Source of the DNA: Jeotgalibacillus marinus
GTDB taxonomy: Bacteria; Bacillota; Bacilli; Bacillales; Jeotgalibacillaceae
DNA: 64,000 nucleotides
Assembly: GCF_040801915.1 (NCBI RefSeq)
Contig: NZ_JBFMIA010000004.1
Span: forward strand, 1-64,000
Direction of reading: 5' to 3'
Positions 59,035 to 64,000 of the stretch are shown here, piece after piece. Numbering within the stretch: the first letter of the stretch is position 1; every line of letters starts with the position of its first letter. Position numbers and translations under genes: made by a program. The notes under the pieces were generated by a model. The model saw nothing but the letters and a program-made list of their open reading frames with translations, was not told the DNA's origin and ran no database searches.

Positions 59035-59541
59035 TCAACTAATAAAAATATTGGCGAGATCGCCTCGTTTACGGAGGAGAGGTTCACCTTCTTTGATTTG
59101 AATAGTCAATTCATCTCCTTCACAATGGGAAAGAACTCCCTTCACATGACTTTGATCGTTAAAGACAAACATACAGACAAAAGGGGCTTCCCTTCCAATA
59201 AACGGTATTAAATAATCCAGTCTCTCATTGACATCCATTTCTTTAAATGATTTGACCTCTTGAAATCTGCCACCTTTTTGAACAGGATTTGATTCACTTT
59301 TTGCCTGATTAGCTGAAGATCTTTCCATTTCTTTTTCCTCGTCTTCTACATACCCTAAAGGTTCAACTTCAAAATTAATATGGTCTCTCTTTCGAGCTTT
59401 TTTCTTTTCTTCTTTTTCTTGTTCTTTTTTTCGGCTAGTCTGGTACACCTGTTGCATGGACGGTTTTGCACGTTTAAAATTTGGTTGCTCAATGTATAGT
59501 AAGGGGTTATGTGAAGTTTTTTCCCGATCTTTTTTAGTCAT
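59035..59541 (-). CDS. cotO: Spore coat protein CotO
   Basis: 168-aa protein. An N-terminal 'NPLLYIEQPNFKRAKPSMQQVY' region, a highly charged middle part (KKEQEKEEKKKARKRD), and a conserved C-terminal part (ERLDYLIPFIGREAPFVCMF, 'HCEGDELTIQIKEGEPLL') match CotO (YjbX). CotO helps build the outer coat. Between cotZ and fabI, as in B. subtilis. Confidence 0.9.
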   Translation of the reverse strand: MTKKDREKTSHNPLLYIEQPNFKRAKPSMQQVYQTSRKKEQEKEEKKKARKRDHINFEVEPLGYVEDEEKEMERSSANQAKSESNPVQKGGRFQEVKSFKEMDVNERLDYLIPFIGREAPFVCMFVFNDQSHVKGVLSHCEGDELTIQIKEGEPLLRKRGDLANIFIS

Positions 59542-59611
59542 AACGATCCCCTTTCTTATAAAAAGTCTCGCTACAGTATATGTATGGATGAATTAAACAT
59601 GATAAAAAGTC

Positions 59612-59641
59612 AAAAAAGAGAACCACATAAAAGTGATTCTC
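59612..59641 (-). terminator. Intrinsic terminator of fabI
   Basis: GAGAA(C)CAC pairs with GTG(A)TTCTC; T6 follows on the minus strand. Confidence 0.85.
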
Positions 59642-59652
59642 CTGACGATGAC

Positions 59653-60426
59653 TTACCCAACAATATGATAACCAGAATCAACATGCAGGTTTTCACCAGT
59701 AAGTCCTCGTGAATAGTCACTGAATAGGAATACGGCTGTGTCACCTACTTCTTCTGGTGTAGTATTTCTGCGAAGTGGTGCTTTTTCTTCGATTTCTTTT
59801 AAAATTGAGTTGAAATCACCAACACCTTTTGCAGATAGTGTGCGAATTGGACCTGCAGAAATTGAATTTACGCGAATCGCATCTTTCCCAAGATCACCCG
59901 CCAAATAACGAACGCTTGCTTCAAGAGAAGCTTTTGCGACACCCATTACATTGTAATTTTGCAAAATGCGCTCGCCACCAAGATACGTAAGAGTAACAAT
60001 ACTACCGCCTTCTGTCATCAATGTACGTGCTTCTTTTGCAACAGCTGTTAATGAATATGAACTAATGTTATGAGCAAGAAGGAAGTTATCACGGTTTGTA
60101 TTTAAATATTCTCCTTGAAGATCTTCTTTTTGAGCAAAGGCAATACAATGAGCAACGCCATGAATAACGCCTACTTCGGATTTAATCGTCTCAAAACATT
60201 TTTTAATTTCTTCATCATTTGAGACGTCGCAAGGTAAAACATGTTGATGGCTTCCTTCCAACGAATCTGCAAGATCACGCACTCCTTTTTCGAAGCGTTC
60301 ACCAGCGTATGTAAAAACAATTGTTGCGCCCGCTTGATCGAGTGACCTCGCAATTCCCCAAGCAATACTACGTTTATTTGCAACACCCATTACCACAAAT
60401 GTTTTTCCTTTTAACGATAAAGACAT
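59653..60426 (-). CDS. fabI: Enoyl-[acyl-carrier-protein] reductase FabI
   Basis: 257-aa short-chain dehydrogenase-type enzyme that reduces enoyl-ACP in fatty acid elongation. The cofactor segment 'VVMGVANKRSIAWGIARSL', the catalytic pair Tyr and Lys in YNVMGVAKA and the SAGPIRTLSAKGV motif are intact. The ATG at 60424-60426 has AGGAGG at 7 bases. Single gene with its own terminator. Confidence 0.96.
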   Translation of the reverse strand: MSLSLKGKTFVVMGVANKRSIAWGIARSLDQAGATIVFTYAGERFEKGVRDLADSLEGSHQHVLPCDVSNDEEIKKCFETIKSEVGVIHGVAHCIAFAQKEDLQGEYLNTNRDNFLLAHNISSYSLTAVAKEARTLMTEGGSIVTLTYLGGERILQNYNVMGVAKASLEASVRYLAGDLGKDAIRVNSISAGPIRTLSAKGVGDFNSILKEIEEKAPLRRNTTPEEVGDTAVFLFSDYSRGLTGENLHVDSGYHIVG

Positions 60427-60548
60427 AATTTTTCCTCCTGTATCTGTATTAGAACATGTTATTAGCACCTGATACTAACTTAACACGATCATTCTCAACA
60501 ATCAATATAAAGACCAATCACTTAAAAAGAAATGATCAGCCCCTCCAT

Positions 60549-61937
60549 TCATACTAAATAACTCATAAAAGCTGTAGCAATTCCAAAATAAATAAGAATA
60601 CTAATAAGATCGTTAATCGTCGTAATAAATGGGCCGGATGCAACAGCAGGGTCAATGTTAAACTTATGCATAATCAACGGAACGAGCGATCCAGCTAATG
60701 TCGCAACAATCAAAGAAGCTAAAATTGAGACCCCTACAAGCAAGCCAAAATAGATAGACCCATCAAACGAAAGATAAACGATGCCAATCACGAGTATTCC
60801 AGAAGTTGTACCTGTAATCAAGCCTGTCCCGGCTTCACGCGCAATTAACTTCCACGTACTTTCTTCTCGAATATCCCCAGTCGCAATACTACGAATCACA
60901 ACCGCGAGTGCCTGTGTGCCCGCATTTCCCGCCATACCTGCGATCAGTGGAATAAAAACCGCTAAAGTCGCCAATTCTTCTAATGTCGCTTCAAAACGAC
61001 CAAGCAGATTAGCTGTTAACATACCTAAAAATAACAGTGCGATCAACCAAGGCAGACGTTTTTTGGCTGCTCTAAACGAGGTACGGTCTTTTGAATCTAT
61101 GTCGTAAATCCCCGCGAGTTTGGAGTAATCATCTGAAGCTTCTTCATCCAACACGTCAATAATATCATCGACTGTGATAATCCCTAACAAATGCCCTTGA
61201 AAATCCAAAACTGGTAGCGCTAAAAAATCATAGTCCTTCATTGTACGTGCAACGTTTTCTTGATCGTCACCAACTGAAACAGAAACAACACGATCAGACA
61301 TGATTTCTTGTATCAAAGTATCATCACTAGATGTAATTAAATCCCGTAACGAAACAACACCAACAAGCTTTTTTTCATCATTAATCACAAATGTATAGTA
61401 AATCGTCTCTGCATTTGGCGCTTTATTTCGAAGAATTGCCATAGCAGATCGAACAGTTGAATGCTCAGGAATTGACACAAACTCAGTCGTCATAATTGAA
61501 CCAGCTGTGTATTCTTCGTAATGTAACAAGTCCTTTATTCCCTTAGCAGATTCATCGTCCATAATCGTTAAATAGCTTGCCATTTGGTCTTTGTTCAGTT
61601 CATTCAAAACATCTACTGCATCATCAGTGTACATTTTGCCAAGCATATCCGCTGCATATTGAGAGTTCATTTCAGCCAAAATAGGCTCGTAGTCTTCGTC
61701 ATCTGCATCCAAATTTTCAAAAACATCAGCCATCTCTTCTGGTGAAAGACACTCGTATATGCGTTCACGTAATTCAGGTGTTAATCTTAAATAAAATTTT
61801 GCGCGATCATAAGGATGTAGGTTAAAGTATTCTTCTCGAAAGAGCTCAATTTCATGATTCGAAAGAGTTCGAACGAGTAGTTCTTCATCGAGCATGGTTT
61901 GTTCTTTATCTTGCACTTGATCCGTCAACTGGTCCAC
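60549..61937 (-). CDS. mgtE: Magnesium transporter MgtE
   Basis: 462-aa Mg2+ channel. The N-terminal helical domain ('LSPEEMADVFENLDADDEDY'), two CBS domains (about residues 140-260, 'IMTTEFVSIPEHSTVRSAMAIL' and 'DYDFLALPVLD'), a plug helix and five membrane helices with 'RLPWLIALLFLGMLTANLLGRFE' and 'GMAGNAGTQALAV' fit MgtE. The GTG start is close to GAGGAG; a TTG three codons later is also possible. No M-box riboswitch fits in the short upstream region. Confidence 0.94.
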   Translation of the reverse strand: MDQLTDQVQDKEQTMLDEELLVRTLSNHEIELFREEYFNLHPYDRAKFYLRLTPELRERIYECLSPEEMADVFENLDADDEDYEPILAEMNSQYAADMLGKMYTDDAVDVLNELNKDQMASYLTIMDDESAKGIKDLLHYEEYTAGSIMTTEFVSIPEHSTVRSAMAILRNKAPNAETIYYTFVINDEKKLVGVVSLRDLITSSDDTLIQEIMSDRVVSVSVGDDQENVARTMKDYDFLALPVLDFQGHLLGIITVDDIIDVLDEEASDDYSKLAGIYDIDSKDRTSFRAAKKRLPWLIALLFLGMLTANLLGRFEATLEELATLAVFIPLIAGMAGNAGTQALAVVIRSIATGDIREESTWKLIAREAGTGLITGTTSGILVIGIVYLSFDGSIYFGLLVGVSILASLIVATLAGSLVPLIMHKFNIDPAVASGPFITTINDLISILIYFGIATAFMSYLV

Positions 61938-62058
61938 TCTCCTCTTGTGACACTAAATCCATCATTATACTAGCAGATTCTGAAGTGCTTGTCGCTTATT
62001 ATTCCAATGATTCCGTGGTAAAATATTTTCAATGTCTCTACAGAAAAGGAGATCTTCT

Positions 62059-62802
62059 ATGCTCATTGATATCATCGGCGATATTCATGGTTGCCGCAAG
62101 GAATGGATTGAATTATCTAAGAAACTTGGCTACAAATGGACAAACGGGCTTCCTGTCCATCCAGAAGGTCGTATACTTGGCTTTGTTGGTGATTTGACCG
62201 ATCGAGGTCCTGATTCACTCGATGTTATTAATGACGTCTATCATCTAATTACCCAAAACAAAGCATTTTATGTGCCGGGTAACCATTGCAACAAGCTCTA
62301 TCGATATTTAAAAGGAAACGATGTAAAAATTATTCACGGCTTGGAAACAACTGTAGCTGAGCTTAATTTATTATCTCCTAAAGAACAAGCCTCACACACC
62401 AGAAAATTCATTGAACTATATGAAAAAGCACCTCTTTATCATGTACTTGATGCCGGCAAACTTGTCATTGCTCACGCCGGTATAAAACAAGAAGACATTG
62501 GCCAACTAAACAAACGCATCACTGTATTTGTTCTATATGGTGATATTACAGGTGAGAAAAATGCCAAAGGATTACCGATTCGAAAAGATTGGGCACAAGA
62601 ATACACAGGTGATGCTTGGATAGTATATGGCCATACCCCCGTTCATAAAGCTCGTTTTAAAAATCGTACTATCAACATTGATACAGGCGCAGTGTTTGGC
62701 AATGAACTGACTGCCATTCGCTACCCTGAGATGGAGATTGTAAGTGTAAAGTCTTCTATGCCCTATGTACAAGAAAAATTTCGCGATGATGAACTAAATT
62801 AA
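62059..62802 (+). CDS. prpE: PrpE family bis(5'-nucleosyl)-tetraphosphatase
   Basis: 247-aa metallophosphatase. The PPP-family motifs are clear: DIIGDIHGC (GDxHG), GDLTDRGPDS (GDxxDRG), PGNHCNK (GNHE-like with Cys) and YGHTP. B. subtilis PrpE hydrolyses Ap4A and has been linked to spore germination. The ATG at 62059 has AGGAGA at 7 bases. It is divergent from mgtE and next to the pseudouridine synthase and NAD kinase genes, as in B. subtilis. Confidence 0.92.
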   Translation: MLIDIIGDIHGCRKEWIELSKKLGYKWTNGLPVHPEGRILGFVGDLTDRGPDSLDVINDVYHLITQNKAFYVPGNHCNKLYRYLKGNDVKIIHGLETTVAELNLLSPKEQASHTRKFIELYEKAPLYHVLDAGKLVIAHAGIKQEDIGQLNKRITVFVLYGDITGEKNAKGLPIRKDWAQEYTGDAWIVYGHTPVHKARFKNRTINIDTGAVFGNELTAIRYPEMEIVSVKSSMPYVQEKFRDDELN

Positions 62803-62849
62803 AAATGTCGAAGGTCCACTGCTATACAATAGTGACCTTCGACATTTTT
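62801..62849. terminator. Bidirectional intrinsic terminator between prpE and rluD-like gene
   Basis: AAAAATGTCGAAGGTC and GACCTTCGACATTTTT-type arms pair, with an inner CACT/AGTG stem. Confidence 0.93.
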
Positions 62850-63741
62850 AATTGTTCAAAAAGTTTTTCATATCGTCTGGTAGATCCTCTCTAAAGCAGA
62901 CATACTCACCTGTATTGGGGTGTAAAAGTTGCAGCTCAGCACAATGAAGTGCTTGTCTAGCCATAAGGTCAACTTTCCCTCCATACAAGTCATCTCCTAC
63001 AATCGGATGACCGATATGTCTCATATGAACACGTATTTGATGCGTCCTGCCTGTTTCAAGTTTTAAGCCGACGAGGCATGATGCGCCAAAAACTTTTTTC
63101 ACCTCGTAATGAGTGATCGCTCGTTGACCATCTTCTCGTACTTCTCGTTCGATAATGCTCGAATTTTTACGTCCGATCGGTTCTTTAATAACACCACTTA
63201 ATGGATCCACTACTCCGTGGACAATCGCTAGATATGTACGAATAATATCGCCTCTTTGCTGATCTTTACTCAGGATGTGGTGTGCGTGAGAATGCTTGGC
63301 AATGAGCATTAAACCAGACGTATTCCGGTCGAGCCTCGTAACAATATGAACAGCACTGGGATAATTATGATTCGTATAATGTCCGATGATTGCATTCGCG
63401 ATACTTCCGTTTGGATGCTCTCTGGACGGAATTGTATTCATAAACGGAGGCTTATTAATCACCAAGATCGCTTCATCTTCGTAAAGAATCTTTAATGGAA
63501 TCTCTTCACCAATCAACGTTGCACTTCTTTTTTCACAAGGAAAAGTGATTTTTACGACATCACCCTGCGTTAAGCTTTTTCGTACGGTTGCTACGTGTCC
63601 ATTCACCTCTATTTCCCCACCGCCGAACTTTACGCCCGTTAACGCACGTTTTGAAATGTTTTTTTGCTTTAAATAATCTCGTAATAATAGTTTGTCTTCA
63701 TTGGCTTCAACAACCCATTGCATGGTAAATCTTTCGTTCAT
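62848..63741 (-). CDS. RluA family RNA pseudouridine synthase
   Basis: 297-aa enzyme making pseudouridine in rRNA or tRNA. The N-terminal S4-like part ('LRDYLKQKNISKRALTGVKF') is followed by the catalytic HIVTRLDRNTSGLMLIAKH with the Asp nucleophile (RLDRNTSG), and the TGRTHQIRVHMRHIGHPIVGD motif. It corresponds to B. subtilis YjbO by neighbourhood (nadK, prpE). The specific uridine is unknown. Confidence 0.92.
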   Translation of the reverse strand: MNERFTMQWVVEANEDKLLLRDYLKQKNISKRALTGVKFGGGEIEVNGHVATVRKSLTQGDVVKITFPCEKRSATLIGEEIPLKILYEDEAILVINKPPFMNTIPSREHPNGSIANAIIGHYTNHNYPSAVHIVTRLDRNTSGLMLIAKHSHAHHILSKDQQRGDIIRTYLAIVHGVVDPLSGVIKEPIGRKNSSIIEREVREDGQRAITHYEVKKVFGASCLVGLKLETGRTHQIRVHMRHIGHPIVGDDLYGGKVDLMARQALHCAELQLLHPNTGEYVCFREDLPDDMKNFLNN

Positions 63742-63750
63742 ATCTTCTCC

Positions 63751-64000
63751 TTACCCATCAATAAATGAGTCGTGTACTCTCTTCCAAAATGGAAAAGGTC
63801 TGAATCTCGCAAAACGTATTTTTTCATCCGCCACTCGGTACTGAATCGATTTTACATCTTTATGCACTAAAGTTAAATGGTCAATCGTAATCAAAAAGTC
63901 TGACCGATTCACAGGTTTTAGCATACAGGTGTGGTGAGCAGGCATAATAAGCGGTGACCCTACCGTACGGAACACTCGGTTATTAATTGAAGCCATTTCA
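63751..64000 (-). CDS. nadK: NAD kinase, C-terminal part
   Basis: The frame is open to the window edge; only the C-terminal about 83 residues are seen. ASINNRVFRTVGSPLIMPAH, 'DFLITIDHLTLVHKDVKSIQYRV' and ARFRPFPFWKRVHDSFIDG match the end of the PpnK-type NAD kinase of Bacillus. It makes NADP from NAD with ATP. It ends 9 bases before the pseudouridine synthase start, so both are one operon. Confidence 0.9.
   Translation of the reverse strand, partial: EMASINNRVFRTVGSPLIMPAHHTCMLKPVNRSDFLITIDHLTLVHKDVKSIQYRVADEKIRFARFRPFPFWKRVHDSFIDG

Noticed and set aside
61938..62058. M-box magnesium riboswitch before mgtE
   Set aside because: The region between the divergent mgtE and prpE is only about 120 bases and shows no M-box core.
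1..64000. CRISPR array, rRNA genes, intact insertion sequences or toxin-antitoxin pairs
   Set aside because: No regularly spaced short repeats, no rRNA and no complete transposase were seen on either strand.

Overview
The window is a piece of a low-GC, endospore-forming Bacillaceae chromosome. The evidence is consistent GGAGG-type ribosome binding sites, many intrinsic terminators, spore coat, germination and SpoVA genes, and gene orders known from Bacillus subtilis: yjcH-yjcG-yjcF near spoVIF, and cotZ-cotO-fabI-prpE-rluD-like-nadK. Genus is not fixed by the sequence. All functional calls rest on reading the translated sequence and recalling protein families; no database search was run.

Layout. 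1-3.8 kb: the end of a NupC-type nucleoside transporter, a stand-alone MurE-like ligase, an M42 peptidase and an OsmC-like protein. 4.2-33.6 kb: a large aromatic amino acid catabolic island. It holds a tyrosine/homogentisate operon (hppD, aminotransferase, flavin reductase-like, FAH-family hydrolase, hmgA); an operon of an FlK-like thioesterase, phenylalanine dehydrogenase and a complete E1alpha/E1beta/E2/E3 2-oxoacid dehydrogenase; a TrpX-type ABC importer; the phenylacetyl-CoA (paa) genes paaABCD, EthD-like, paaF, paaG, ALDH, paaH, paaJ, paaX; the ligase paaK; and a lone tryptophan 2,3-dioxygenase. 33.7-38.5 kb: small sporulation-type genes, including cotJABC, a broken second copy of the cotJC 3' end, a cupin, and an orphan protein resembling ATP synthase subunit c. 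38.6-39.05 kb: two 174-base tandem copies of a putative small RNA. 39.1-44.6 kb: a DAO-family oxidase, a gerA-type germinant receptor operon and yjzC. 44.9-48.0 kb: a decayed phage-type element inserted at a tRNA-Val(GAC). 48.2-52 kb: a TAXI-TRAP transporter. 52-64 kb: conserved Bacillus housekeeping and sporulation genes.

The most interesting reading concerns the aromatic island. Three promoters, for the thioesterase-PheDH-E1/E2/E3 operon, the ABC importer operon and paaA, share one design: a -35 box, a 17-18 base spacer, a -10 box, and directly after it the palindrome ACGTT(A)AAT(A)AACGT. This joins the 2-oxoacid dehydrogenase and importer to the phenylacetyl-CoA regulon, most simply under the PaaX encoded in the cluster. 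I infer the route phenylalanine uptake, PheDH to phenylpyruvate, then a dedicated phenylpyruvate dehydrogenase complex making phenylacetyl-CoA directly, then PaaABC and beta-oxidation. That would bypass free phenylacetate and the PaaK ligase. The E3 of this complex has a strikingly degenerate NAD-binding motif.
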